NCBI GenBank assembly: GCA_041485125.1 | Contig: JBGPIT010000005.1 | Span: 1 to 41,055 of the forward strand | DNA length: 41,055 nt | Direction of reading: 5' to 3' | DNA from: JBGPIT01 sp041485125 | GTDB taxonomy: Bacteria > Desulfobacterota > Binatia > UTPRO1 | Shown: positions 25,719 to 34,128 of the stretch, in pieces | Position numbering within the stretch: the stretch's first letter is position 1 | Layout: every line of letters begins with the position of its first letter | Translations under genes and position numbers: made by a program | Notes under the pieces: model-generated | What the model saw: only the letters and a program-made list of their open reading frames with translations | Databases searched by the model: none | Told to the model about the DNA's origin: nothing

Positions 25719-25752
25719 CGTTCGAGCGCGGCGCTGACGCCGCGCTCGAACG
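25719..25752. terminator. 15-bp hairpin between convergent mscL and plsC
   Basis: CGTTCGAGCGCGGCG (25719-25733) pairs perfectly with 25738-25752 over a CTGA tetraloop, midway in the gap between two convergent genes. It lacks a T-tract but is placed to end both transcripts. Confidence 0.65.
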
Positions 25753-25788
25753 CTCGGGGTCGCGTGACGCCGTCCCGCCGCGCGTCGC

Positions 25789-26568
25789 TCAGCGTGCGGC
25801 GGCGAGGCGCGGCGACTCGCGCCGCTCGCCGCGGATGTCGGCGAGGTTCGCGGCGATCTCCTCGCGAACGCGCTCGAGCAGCGTGGCCGGGTCCTCGCCC
25901 GGACGGCGCTCGATCGGGTTTCCGATGCGGACGCGCACCCGCACGCCGAACGGAATGGGCAGGAAGTTCGCTTGCATCAGGCGCCACGACTGGTCGATCG
26001 TGACCGGCAGGATCGGCGTCGACGGGGCGGCCTCGAAGAGCGTGACCGAGCCGCGCGGCTTGAACGCTTTGAGCTCGCCCCGGCGCGCGCGCGTGCCCTC
26101 CGGAAAGATCACCGCCGAGACCCGGTTGCGCTCGACGCGCTCGCCGAGCGCGGCGATCGCGCTGACGGCCTGATCGGCGTCGTCGCGGTCGATCAGCGCG
26201 TTACCGCCGCACCGTAGGTTGTACGACACGCTCGGGATGCGCCGTGCCAGCTCACGCTTCGAGACGAACTTCGGAAAGTTGGTGAAGAAGAGATACCCGA
26301 GCAGCGCGATGTCGAACATGCTCTGGTGGTTGGTGATCATGAGGTAGGAGGTGTGCGGTAGGACCGTCGCCGGCCGCTCCACCAGCAAGCGGAGGCCGGC
26401 GACGCGGAACGCCGCGACCAGCGACGTACAGAGCAGGGCGACCGCGTAGTCGTGCGGGCGCTTACCGAAGAGCTTGGCGCCGCGCTGGATGATCTCGAAC
26501 GCGAGCAAGACCGCGAAGAACACCGGCAGGAAGACGATCGTCGCCGTCCAGTCGAGGAGCACGCGCAT
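25789..26568 (-). CDS. plsC: 1-acyl-sn-glycerol-3-phosphate acyltransferase
   Basis: The 259-residue protein starts at ATG 26568 (a TTG three codons upstream is possible). A hydrophobic N-terminal helix (TIVFLPVFFAVLLAFEIIQ) anchors it. The catalytic NHQSMFD (the H-x4-D motif) and the substrate-binding FPEGTRARRG, about 70 residues apart, define the PlsC/LPLAT family. TPILPVTIDQSW near residue 200 is the usual block IV. It transfers an acyl chain to lysophosphatidic acid at the inner membrane in phospholipid synthesis. Related acyltransferases act on other lysolipids, so the exact acceptor is not certain. It is divergent from the ArnT-like gene, with 81 bases between the starts. Confidence 0.9.
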   Translation of the reverse strand: MRVLLDWTATIVFLPVFFAVLLAFEIIQRGAKLFGKRPHDYAVALLCTSLVAAFRVAGLRLLVERPATVLPHTSYLMITNHQSMFDIALLGYLFFTNFPKFVSKRELARRIPSVSYNLRCGGNALIDRDDADQAVSAIAALGERVERNRVSAVIFPEGTRARRGELKAFKPRGSVTLFEAAPSTPILPVTIDQSWRLMQANFLPIPFGVRVRVRIGNPIERRPGEDPATLLERVREEIAANLADIRGERRESPRLAAAR

Positions 26569-26649
26569 CGACCACAAACGGTGCAGGAAAGCGCCGCGCG
26601 AATCAAGCCGGATTGTCTTCGCGGGCGGGTTCGCCTAGCGTCCGCCGCC

Positions 26650-28155
26650 GTGCGGCTCATCGACGCGGCGGTGCTCGGCGCGATCCTCGCCCTCGCGCTG
26701 ACCTGGCCGTTGCGCTCACCGCCGATCGGGGCGCACGGTGAGGCGCGCGAAGGGCTCGTCGTGCAGGACATCGTCGCGCACGGCCGCTGGGCGCTGCCGC
26801 TCCGAAACGGCGAGCTGCCCTCGAAGCCGCCGCTCTATCATTGGATCGCCGCCGGCGCGGCGGAGGCACGCGGCGAAGTGTCCGACGTCATGGTGCGGCT
26901 GCCGTCCGCGCTCGCCGCCGCCGTGGTGGTGATGGCGACGTTTCTCTTCGCGGTCGACACGGGCGGACGTCTCTCGGCGTGGCTCGCGATCGGCGCGCTT
27001 TTCGGCATGCTTCGCTTCTGGGTCTCGGCGACGGAGGCGCGCGTCGACATGCTCTTCACTGCCTGCGTCGCGGTCGCGCTCGTCGCCTTCTACCGCTGGT
27101 ATCGACGCCGAGGCGGCCTCGCGCGCGGCCTCTGCTACCTCGCCGTCGCCGGCGCCGTGCTCACCAAAGGTCCGGCCGGCGCGGTGCTTCCGGCGCTGAT
27201 CATCCTCGTGTTCGTCGCCCGCGAGCGCCGGCACGGCGCCGACGTCCGCGTCACGCTCGCCGGTTTCTGGTCGACGCCGCTCGCCGCGGTGGCGACGTTG
27301 CTCGTCCTCACCTGGTATGCGCTCGCGTATCGCGCCGGCGGACACGAGTTCCTAGTGCTGCACTTGGTGCGCGAGAATGCCGATCGCTTCCTCGGCCACG
27401 GCGTCTTCGGTGAGCACGGCGGGCGCTCGCGCTTGTCGATGGTGCGCGCGCTCGCGACCGATCTGCTGCCGTGGAATCTCGTCCTATTGTGGGCGGCGTA
27501 TCGCTGGGCGCGCGGCGTGCGCGAGGACGAGGCGGCGCGTTTTCTCCACGCCTGGTGGCTGGTGATCGTGGTGTTCTTCACGATCGCCTACGGCAAACGC
27601 GACGTCTACCTGCTGCCGCTCTACCCGGCGATCGCCGTGCTCGTAGGACGCGCCCTCGTGACCGCGGTCAGCAGCACCGATCGCGAACATCTCTTCGGCG
27701 TCGTGCCCGTGCCCGACGCGATCCGCCGGCGGTTTCCCGCGCGGCCGGCGCTGGCGTTCTTGGCGACCCTGCTGATCACGTTCGACGTTGGGCTCGTCGT
27801 GATCGGACAGCTGGCGCGCGAGCACCGGGCGCGGCGGCGATCGCTGGTGCCGTTCGCCACCGCGGTGGCGACGCAGGTGCCCGCGGATGCGCCGCTCTTC
27901 GCGACGCCCGAGCTCGCCGGCAGCGACCTGCAAGTGCTGTCCTACCGGCTCGCACGGCCGATCCCCCGCGCTGACGCCCCCGCGCCGTGCGCCGCTCCGA
28001 CGGTGGCGGAGGGCGCGCCCGCTGACGCGTACTACCTACTGCCGGCCGAGAGCGCGGCCGAGCGCGGCACCGTCGTCGCCGAATCGAAGCGGCGCGGCGT
28101 CGACGTCGCGCTGCTGCACGGCTCGTCGCGACCGTGCGCCGCGCCGCCGCCCTAG
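26650..28155 (+). CDS. ArnT-like polytopic glycosyltransferase (PMT_2/GT39 superfamily)
   Basis: From GTG 26650 the product is 501 residues; the reading frame extends upstream, but that part is antisense to plsC and charged. Membrane helices start at residue ~5. The first periplasmic loop carries AHGEAREGLVV and SKPPLYHW, the Glu and K-P-P-x-x-x-W motifs of the PMT_2/ArnT group. TKGPAG and FFTIAYGKRDVYLLPLYPA later are also typical; the G-K-R-x-x-Y-L-L-P-x-Y-P block is the family's best-known one. It should transfer a sugar from a polyprenyl phosphate onto a lipid or protein in the periplasm, for example lipid A. About 100 residues after the last helix are soluble. It is distinct from the transferase at 4.2-5.9 kb. 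Confidence 0.88.
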   Translation: MRLIDAAVLGAILALALTWPLRSPPIGAHGEAREGLVVQDIVAHGRWALPLRNGELPSKPPLYHWIAAGAAEARGEVSDVMVRLPSALAAAVVVMATFLFAVDTGGRLSAWLAIGALFGMLRFWVSATEARVDMLFTACVAVALVAFYRWYRRRGGLARGLCYLAVAGAVLTKGPAGAVLPALIILVFVARERRHGADVRVTLAGFWSTPLAAVATLLVLTWYALAYRAGGHEFLVLHLVRENADRFLGHGVFGEHGGRSRLSMVRALATDLLPWNLVLLWAAYRWARGVREDEAARFLHAWWLVIVVFFTIAYGKRDVYLLPLYPAIAVLVGRALVTAVSSTDREHLFGVVPVPDAIRRRFPARPALAFLATLLITFDVGLVVIGQLAREHRARRRSLVPFATAVATQVPADAPLFATPELAGSDLQVLSYRLARPIPRADAPAPCAAPTVAEGAPADAYYLLPAESAAERGTVVAESKRRGVDVALLHGSSRPCAAPPP

Positions 28156-28224
28156 CTCCGCTCTCGCGTCCGCGTCGTTTCGTGGGTTGGCTCCCGCGGC
28201 GCGAGACGCTAGACCAACCTCTCG

Positions 28225-28500
28225 ATGGCATCCCGGCCCGAAGCTCCGACGAAGATCATGCTCGGCTTCGTCGTGCGCCAGTGCGCGGTCACGCTCGGCC
28301 ACAAGCCGACGCCGGAAGAGCTCGTCGAGTGGGCGAACAATCAGCGCGACGGGAGTCGTCGCTACTGCATCTTCGGACGTGCGATCACGGTCGACGAGGC
28401 CCGCGTCCTGCTGCGTCATCCGGAACGGCCGGTAACGGTGCGTCAAGCGTCGCCGCGGATGCTGTTTTCGCTCGGTCGCGCCGCGAACGATCGCAGCTAG
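28225..28500 (+). CDS. Small protein of unknown function
   Basis: The 91-residue product from ATG 28225 has no signal peptide and no membrane helix. It reads as a compact globular domain: IMLGFVVRQCAVTLGHKPTPEELVEWANN, then YCIFGRAITVDEARVLLRHPERPVTVR. The composition and codon use are normal for the window, with G/C at third positions, which supports a real gene. I do not recognise a family. No clear ribosome-binding site is visible. It follows the ArnT-like gene by 69 bases on the same strand and may share its transcript. Confidence 0.5.
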   Translation: MASRPEAPTKIMLGFVVRQCAVTLGHKPTPEELVEWANNQRDGSRRYCIFGRAITVDEARVLLRHPERPVTVRQASPRMLFSLGRAANDRS

Positions 28501-28551
28501 TTACGGTTCGGTGACGCGCGGCTGACTGTACCATGTCGGCGCACAATTTCG

Positions 28552-28585
28552 TTGACGCTTGATTCGGGTTCCCTTACATAAGGGA
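28552..28585 (+). promoter_or_regulatory. Promoter-like site with inverted repeat, upstream of the large secreted protein
   Basis: TTGACG (28552-28557) and TACATA (28575-28580) are separated by 17 bases, the ideal sigma-70 spacing, though the -10 matches only about half of TATAAT. The -10 sits inside TCCCTTACATAAGGGA (28570-28585), an inverted repeat with 6-bp arms and an ACAT centre that could be an operator. The region is AT-richer than its surroundings. Confidence 0.5.
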
Positions 28586-28653
28586 CCACCTACCTCTCTC
28601 AGTGCCGTGATCTCATTTTGAGCCGATCCCTTCGCGAGGACCCTGTTCGTTCG

Positions 28654-31600
28654 ATGCCGCAGCCTTTTTTCCGGGCGCTCAGCGCCGGGCTTTTTTTCGT
28701 TCTCACGGCGCTGATGCCGACCGTCGCGGTTGCCGTGGTGCGTGTGTGCGGGCCGGATCCAGTCGCGAACACCGCGGCGATCCTGTGCGCGCCGTCGAGC
28801 GGTCCGTGCAACGCGTCGTCCGTCATGGTGAGCGAGAGCATCGAGGTGACCGCCGGCGGATGCGCGTTCGACCTCGGCGGCCGCGCGGTCACCTTCAAGA
28901 AAACCTTCGAGATGGCCGGCCAGGTCGGCGTCGCGAACGGCTTCATCAAGGTCTTCAACGCGGCGAGCGTCACGCTCACCGGCGCGAGCAAGCTGAAGGC
29001 GCGCGGCGACTTCTTCATGCCGGCCGGGTCCATCACCCAAGGCGGCTTGGTGTCGCTCGAGAGCACCGGCCCGATCACCATCGACGGCGTGATCGACGTC
29101 ACCGGCGACGGCGCCGGCAACGTGGCGCTCCGCGCGGCAGGGGACGTCACGCTCGAGAACGGCTCGTCGGTCACCGGGAATGGTCTCACGGTCGCGTCGG
29201 ACGGCGACCGCTTCGCCGACGGCGGCGACTTCGACGCGACGTCGACGGGCGGCAGCATCATCATCGGCGGGACCATCGAGCTGCGCGGCACGAATCAGGC
29301 GGCGGGTGGCGCGGTCGACTTCACCGCCGCGCGCGACATCGAGATCAACCAGCCGATCGACGCGAGCGGTGGCGGCTTCGACGGCGGCACCGTCGAGCTC
29401 TCGGCGGGCGACGACATTCTCGTCACACGCACGATCGACGTCGACAGCATCGCCGGCGGCGGCGCCGGCGGCTCGATCACGATGGCGGCGGGTGAGGACG
29501 GCAACGGCGGAACCGCGCCGGGCGGCACGCTCACCGTGCAAGGGGCGCTTCTCAAGCTGAACGGCAGCGACACCGACACGACCGCCGGCGACGGCGGCTC
29601 GCTGAGCGGCACCGCCGCGGGCGCGATCCGTTTCATCGGGACCGGTGTGGGCGTGCGCGCCAACGCGCCCAACGGCTTCGACGGCTCGGGCGGCGACATC
29701 GCGCTCGATTCCAGTACCGGCTCGAGCTTCACGATCGGTCCGCTCGACGGCGACCTCGTCTTGGAGGGCTCGATCATCGCCGGCAGCGGCGGCCTCGGCG
29801 GCAACGGCGGCGCCATCGACGTCACGGCCGGGCGCGATCTCACCATCACGGCCACGATCGACATGAGCGGCACGGACAGCGGCGGAGACATCAGCGGTGA
29901 CGCCGGCGGCGCGGTGACGCTGAACGGCACGATCACCAGCAACGGCACGCTCAACACCGGCGACGGCGGCTACGTGACCTTCAGCGCCGGTGACGCGCGG
30001 GTCGCCGCGCTGACGGTCTCGAAGAGCATTCTCGCGACCGGCGGCGTCGCCAACGCGTTCGGCCAGTCGATCTCGCTTGCCGGCTGCTCGGTCTCGATCG
30101 CTCCCGGCGTCCTGATCAACGGCAGCTCGGCGCTCCCGCCGGGCGGCTCGGACATCGAGCTCATCGCGCGCACGGCGATTCAGCTCGGCGCCGGCGCCCA
30201 GCTCGTCGCGGTGCCGAGCGGGGTCGTGTCCTTCACGCACTTGCCGGGCGTGGTGCCGAGCATCGGCACCGGCGCGACGTCGTCACCGGCGGTGGTCGAT
30301 CAGACCTATACTCCCGTCGAGTATCCGTTCCCGAATTGTCCGGTGTGCGGCGACGGCGTACGGCAGCTCGGCGAGGCGTGCGATCCCGGGGCCGACGGTG
30401 CGTGCTGCAGCGCGACCTGCGAGCTCCTCTGTCTGCCCACCACCGCGACGCCGACGCCGAGCCGCACGCCGACGCCGGTCCAGACGCAGACACCCGTCTC
30501 CACCGTGACGGCGACGCCGGTGCCGGTCGCCACGACGACGAGCACGGCGACGCTCACGGCGACGCCGGTCGCCACGGCGACGGCGACGCCGACACCCGTG
30601 CCGACCTCGACGGTCACCGCGACCGCGACGCGCACGGTTACGCCGACGCCTACACCGACGAATACGACGACCGTGACGTCGACGCCGACCCGCACCAGCA
30701 CGGTGGTCGCGACGGCGACGCTCACCACGACGGCGACGACTACCGTTACGTCGACCGCGACGGTCCTGCCGACGACGACCGCGACGCCGACCGTGACGTC
30801 GACGGCGACCGAGACTCAGACGCCGACTGTCACTGCCACGTCGACGCCGACCGCCACGCCGACGGCCAGCGCGACGTCCACGTCCACGCCGAGCGTTACG
30901 CCGACGCGGACGGCGAGCGTGACGCCGACACCGACGCCGACCGCCACCACGACGCCGAGCCCCTCTGCGATCGCGACCACTGCCGTGACGGAGACGCCGA
31001 CTCCGGTCGTGACGCCGACCGCGCTCGGACCGACGCCGACCGTCGTTGCCACCGCGCTTCCCGACGAGATGACACAAGCCGAGCGCCGTACCCTCGCCGC
31101 TTGCCAGCTCGCGGTGCAGAAAGCGTCGCGTGCCTTCCTTTCCACCGACACGCGCGCGCTGCGAAGCTGCGCCGAGCGCGGCCTCAAGTGCGTCGAGACC
31201 AAGAGCGGCGCGGCGCAAGGGAGCTGTCTCGTCGCCGCGCGCGCGAAGTGTGCCGGGACGGTCGCGCGCGCCCGCGCCCTCGGCGCGGCGAAGCTCGCCG
31301 CGACCGTGACGGCGAAGTGCGGTCCCACGAAGCTCGTGTCGACGAGCCTGCTTGGTGCGGAGGGGCTCGGGTTCCCGCTCTTCGACGCCACGTGCAGCGT
31401 CGGCTTCGGCACCGGCGCGGGCTCGCTTGCCGACATCACCGCCTGTCTCACCCACTCGCTCACCTGCCGGAGCGAGCAAACGGTCGCGCTCTCCATGCCA
31501 CGCGCCGCCGACTTCCTTGCCGACGCCGGCGTCGCGGGACTCTGCCTGCCACCGCCGAGCGGCGATCTCTCGGGATGGCCGGACGCGGCGCAGGGCACCA

Positions 31601-32097
31601 AGGCGGCGAAGTGCCAGGTCGTGATCGGCAAGGCTTCGCTTGCGCTTGCGCAGCGCGCGCTCGCCGCGACCGAGAAGTGCCTCGATCTCGTCCTCGACTG
31701 CCGGCTGCTCGCCGCGGCGCCCGCGCCGTGTCTGCAGCAGGCCGCGCCGCGCTGTCAGTCGGTATTCGCGAAGATCGCGATCGGTGCCGACAGCGTCCTC
31801 GCGAGCCAGCGGGCGGCGATCCTGCGCGCGTGCGGCGGGGTCTCGATCGACCAGCTCACGTCCACGTCGGGGCTCGGCTTCGCGCTCGCGGCGGAACGCT
31901 GCGCGGCGCTCGCGGTCGGCGATCTCGTCTCGCCGGCCGACGTCGCGAGCTGCGTGCTCCGCGATCAGCGCTGCGGCGTCGCCGACGTCTCACGCGCCGC
32001 GACCCCGCGCATCGACGAATACCTCGCCGACGTCGGCGACCAGGTCACCCCCGCCGACTTCGCGTGCCCGGCATTTTCCGCGCTCAGGCGCGAATGA
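28654..32097 (+). CDS. Large secreted repeat protein: beta-helix-like region, Cys-rich module, Thr/Pro linker, Cys-rich C-terminus
   Basis: ATG 28654 gives 1,147 residues (a TTG 12 codons upstream is possible). The signal peptide is FFRALSAGLFFVLTALMPTVAVA. Residues ~30-545 are repeats rich in Gly, Thr, Ser, Asp and Ala with regular short strands (TITGDGAGNVALRAAGDVTL-type pattern), as in a right-handed beta-helix or haemagglutinin-like surface protein. A DUF4215-like module (CGDGVRQLGEACDPGADGACC) follows at ~565-595. Residues ~598-802 are almost pure Thr/Pro/Ala/Val, a likely extended or O-glycosylated stalk. The C-terminal ~340 residues hold repeated Cys/Ala helices (CQLAVQKASRAFLSTDTRAL, KCQVVIGKASLALAQRAL, KCLDLVLDCRL). 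It is probably exported and surface-attached; ligand or function is unknown. Its 3' end overlaps the convergent esterase gene by 14 bases. Confidence 0.85.
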   Translation: MPQPFFRALSAGLFFVLTALMPTVAVAVVRVCGPDPVANTAAILCAPSSGPCNASSVMVSESIEVTAGGCAFDLGGRAVTFKKTFEMAGQVGVANGFIKVFNAASVTLTGASKLKARGDFFMPAGSITQGGLVSLESTGPITIDGVIDVTGDGAGNVALRAAGDVTLENGSSVTGNGLTVASDGDRFADGGDFDATSTGGSIIIGGTIELRGTNQAAGGAVDFTAARDIEINQPIDASGGGFDGGTVELSAGDDILVTRTIDVDSIAGGGAGGSITMAAGEDGNGGTAPGGTLTVQGALLKLNGSDTDTTAGDGGSLSGTAAGAIRFIGTGVGVRANAPNGFDGSGGDIALDSSTGSSFTIGPLDGDLVLEGSIIAGSGGLGGNGGAIDVTAGRDLTITATIDMSGTDSGGDISGDAGGAVTLNGTITSNGTLNTGDGGYVTFSAGDARVAALTVSKSILATGGVANAFGQSISLAGCSVSIAPGVLINGSSALPPGGSDIELIARTAIQLGAGAQLVAVPSGVVSFTHLPGVVPSIGTGATSSPAVVDQTYTPVEYPFPNCPVCGDGVRQLGEACDPGADGACCSATCELLCLPTTATPTPSRTPTPVQTQTPVSTVTATPVPVATTTSTATLTATPVATATATPTPVPTSTVTATATRTVTPTPTPTNTTTVTSTPTRTSTVVATATLTTTATTTVTSTATVLPTTTATPTVTSTATETQTPTVTATSTPTATPTASATSTSTPSVTPTRTASVTPTPTPTATTTPSPSAIATTAVTETPTPVVTPTALGPTPTVVATALPDEMTQAERRTLAACQLAVQKASRAFLSTDTRALRSCAERGLKCVETKSGAAQGSCLVAARAKCAGTVARARALGAAKLAATVTAKCGPTKLVSTSLLGAEGLGFPLFDATCSVGFGTGAGSLADITACLTHSLTCRSEQTVALSMPRAADFLADAGVAGLCLPPPSGDLSGWPDAAQGTKAAKCQVVIGKASLALAQRALAATEKCLDLVLDCRLLAAAPAPCLQQAAPRCQSVFAKIAIGADSVLASQRAAILRACGGVSIDQLTSTSGLGFALAAERCAALAVGDLVSPADVASCVLRDQRCGVADVSRAATPRIDEYLADVGDQVTPADFACPAFSALRRE
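28665..28697 (+). promoter_or_regulatory. Terminator-like hairpin with T-runs inside the signal-peptide codons
   Basis: A stem of five pairs (28674-28678 with 28682-28686, three-base loop), one G-G mismatch and two further pairs is followed by seven T (28691-28697) and preceded by six T (28665-28670). T-runs are otherwise very rare here. It lies ~110 bases after the predicted transcription start and could attenuate the message, or may only reflect Phe codons of the signal peptide. Confidence 0.35.
30449..31060 (+). repeat. Thr/Pro low-complexity coding repeat
   Basis: About 610 bases of near-repetitive ACG/CCG/GCG/GTC codons encode a Thr-Pro-Thr-Ala-Thr-Val stalk of ~200 residues. Units are irregular, with no exact long period, so this is a low-complexity linker rather than a tandem array. 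Confidence 0.8.
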
Positions 32098-32749
32098 TCG
32101 GCGACAGCACCTTCTCGTCGAGCCAGGTGGAGAGATCGGCGAGGTTCGGCGCGGTGATCTCGTGCGCCATGTCGTACTCGCGATAGGTGAGCGGGACGCA
32201 CAGCTCGCGCAGCGTCTCGACCGAGCGGCGGGCGCGGTCGACGGCGATGATCTCGTCACGGCTGCCGTGCTGGATGAGCGTCGCGAGGCGCTGCAACGGC
32301 TCGCTGGTCGCGACGCCGGCGACCAGCGGCGGCGGCAGCCACGAGCTCAACGCGACCAGCCCCGCGAAGCGCTCTGGATTGCGGAGCGCGAGCAGATAGG
32401 CGAGGACGCCGCCCTGGCTGAACCCCAACACGATGAGCTTGCGCGGATCGATCGCGTAGCGCTCCGAGGCGGCGTCGATGAAGCGCGTGACGCGCGCCGC
32501 CGAGTCGTTGATCGCCGGCGAGCCGGCCGGTTGGGTGCCGCTCAGGGGAAACCAGCCGAAGCCGCTCGCGCCGCCGCCGAGCGGTACGTCGATGCCGCCT
32601 TGCGGGCAGATCACCTGGAAGCGACCGCCGGCGAGGTACGGAGCGAAACCGACCAGATCGAACGCGCTCGCCCCCCAGCCGTGGAGCGCGATGATCGTCG
32701 GATGAGGGCCGGAGCCGGCGGGCTCGTAGTGGGTGTGCGCGAGATCCAC
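32084..32749 (-). CDS. Alpha/beta-hydrolase, phospholipase/carboxylesterase family
   Basis: From GTG 32749, preceded by GGGAGG, the enzyme has 221 residues, the usual length of YpfH/EstB-type carboxylesterases. The oxyanion region HGWGASAFD is near residue 20. The nucleophile is Ser in GFSQGGVLAY, the acid Asp is in HGSRDEII and the His is in YDMAHEI, in family order and spacing. No signal peptide is seen, so it is cytosolic. Members hydrolyse short-chain esters or lysophospholipids; the natural substrate is unknown. The 3' end overlaps the convergent large secreted-protein gene by 14 bases, and the start is divergent from the HAD gene with 124 bases between them. Confidence 0.9.
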   Translation of the reverse strand: MDLAHTHYEPAGSGPHPTIIALHGWGASAFDLVGFAPYLAGGRFQVICPQGGIDVPLGGGASGFGWFPLSGTQPAGSPAINDSAARVTRFIDAASERYAIDPRKLIVLGFSQGGVLAYLLALRNPERFAGLVALSSWLPPPLVAGVATSEPLQRLATLIQHGSRDEIIAVDRARRSVETLRELCVPLTYREYDMAHEITAPNLADLSTWLDEKVLSPIIRA

Positions 32750-32873
32750 GGGATCCTCCCTGGTCTTTTGGCGCGCTCGACGGCCTCTGCTAGCGTGCCC
32801 TGATGCGTGTCGGCGCTTTTCTCTCACCTCGACCGGCGGTCGTCCATGGCGCGGGCCGGAGCTCCGGGCCGCG

Positions 32874-33563
32874 ATGAAGCTGCTGCTCTTCGACCTCGAC
32901 GGCACCGTGGTGCGCTCGACGCGTGGCGCCGCGCCCTTCACCGCGACCATGCACGAGATGTTCGGGATCGACACCAGCGCGACCGGTCTCCGCTTCGACG
33001 GCAAGACCGATCCCCTCATCATCGCCGAGCTGCTGGAGCACGCCGGCGTGACCGGCGAGTGCGAGGCGGCGATCCTGCGCGATTTCGAGGCACGCCTGGC
33101 GACGCGACTCGCGACCGCGCTCGCGAGCGGCACCACCAAGGTCGAGGCGATTCCCGGCGTGTGCGCGACGCTCGATCGGCTCGCGGCCGATCCGGCGTTC
33201 GCGCTGGCCACGCTCACCGGCAACTTCGAGCGCACCGCGCGCGTGAAGCTCGCGGCCGCCGGCCTGGCCGAGTTCTTCACGGTCGGCGCCTTCGGCAGCG
33301 ACGCCGCGCGCCGGGCGGCCCTCCCCGAGGTCGCGCGCGAGCGCTTCCGCCGGCACAGCGGCGCCGACGTGCCGCTCGCCGACTGCGTGATCATCGGCGA
33401 CACCCCGCTCGATCACCGCGCCGCCGACGAGAACGGCATGCCCTGCATCCTGGTCGCGACCGGCCGTACGCCGCTCGCCGAGCTCGAGGCCTGCCGTCCG
33501 GCGGCGGTCTTTGCCGATTGGACGGATCCCGGCGCGATTCATGCCGCGCTGCGCGCCCTATGA
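32874..33563 (+). CDS. HAD-family hydrolase (phosphoglycolate phosphatase-like)
   Basis: The 229-residue protein has the HAD motifs: DLDGT at residues ~7-11 with the nucleophile Asp, LTGNFE (motif II Thr), a region with conserved Arg and Lys, and IIGDTPLDHRAA (motif IV). A helical cap lies between the first two, as in the Gph/beta-phosphoglucomutase group. It removes phosphate from a small metabolite in the cytosol; the substrate cannot be stated. It starts at ATG 32874, where the conserved MKLLLFDLDGT begins. The next gene starts 27 bases after its stop on the same strand, so they are probably co-transcribed. Confidence 0.88.
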   Translation: MKLLLFDLDGTVVRSTRGAAPFTATMHEMFGIDTSATGLRFDGKTDPLIIAELLEHAGVTGECEAAILRDFEARLATRLATALASGTTKVEAIPGVCATLDRLAADPAFALATLTGNFERTARVKLAAAGLAEFFTVGAFGSDAARRAALPEVARERFRRHSGADVPLADCVIIGDTPLDHRAADENGMPCILVATGRTPLAELEACRPAAVFADWTDPGAIHAALRAL

Positions 33564-33590
33564 ATCGTCGGCGGCACAGAGGAGGAGCCG

Positions 33591-34082
33591 GTGGCTGACC
33601 AATACCGCGTCGTCGTCGAGAAGGACTTCCTCAAGTTCTCGTCGGCGCACTTCATCGCCTACAAGGGCTTCCGCGAGCCGCTGCACGGCCACAACTACCA
33701 GGTCTCGGTCGCGATCAGCGGCGCCGTCGGTCCCGACGGCTACGTGCTCGACTTCGGCGTCGTGAAGGAGATCACCAAGCGCGTCTGCCGCGAGCTCGAC
33801 GAGCGCGTGCTGGTGCCGGTGCGGAGCGACTGCCTGACGATCACGAGCGACGACGTCAGCGTCACGATGGTCTACGAGGACGGCGCGCGCTTCGTCTTCC
33901 CGCGCACCGACGTCGCGCTGCTGCCGATCGTGCACGCGTCGGCCGAGGAGCTTGCGGCCTACGTGCTCGAGCGCCTGCGCGCCGAGCTCGAGCCGCACGC
34001 GGTGCGCGGTCTTTCCGAGATCGAGGTCGGCGTCGGCGAGGCGCCGGGCCAAGCGGCCTATTGCCGCGCCCGTTTCGGCTGA
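33591..34082 (+). CDS. 6-pyruvoyl-tetrahydropterin synthase/QueD family, Glu-type (PTPS-III-like)
   Basis: The 163-residue protein is a T-fold enzyme of the PTPS/QueD family. Zinc ligands His20 (FSSAHF) and His32/His34 (HGHNY) are intact. The catalytic Cys that normally precedes HGH is absent; Glu29 (REPLHGH) occupies the site, as in PTPS-III, which uses Glu and makes 6-hydroxymethyl-dihydropterin for folate in some bacteria and Plasmodium. True QueD (7-deazaguanine) or PTPS activity is therefore less likely. The start is GTG 33591 after GAGGAGG. It follows the HAD phosphatase by 27 bases, which could supply a dephosphorylation step, but that link is an inference. Gene context does not show folate genes. 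Confidence 0.85.
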   Translation: MADQYRVVVEKDFLKFSSAHFIAYKGFREPLHGHNYQVSVAISGAVGPDGYVLDFGVVKEITKRVCRELDERVLVPVRSDCLTITSDDVSVTMVYEDGARFVFPRTDVALLPIVHASAEELAAYVLERLRAELEPHAVRGLSEIEVGVGEAPGQAAYCRARFG

Positions 34083-34128
34083 ACGCCCGCGTCGCGTGCG
34101 GCATCCGCGTTGCCGGCGGCGCGGCTCC

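Noticed and set aside
28501..30240. 579-codon reverse frame opposite the large secreted protein
   Set aside because: It mirrors the Asp/Gly/Thr repeats as Arg/Ala/Asp/Val repeats, while the forward frame has a signal peptide and Cys modules.
30449..31060. CRISPR-like or minisatellite array in the Thr/Pro region
   Set aside because: No constant repeat/spacer period exists; it is in-frame low-complexity coding sequence.
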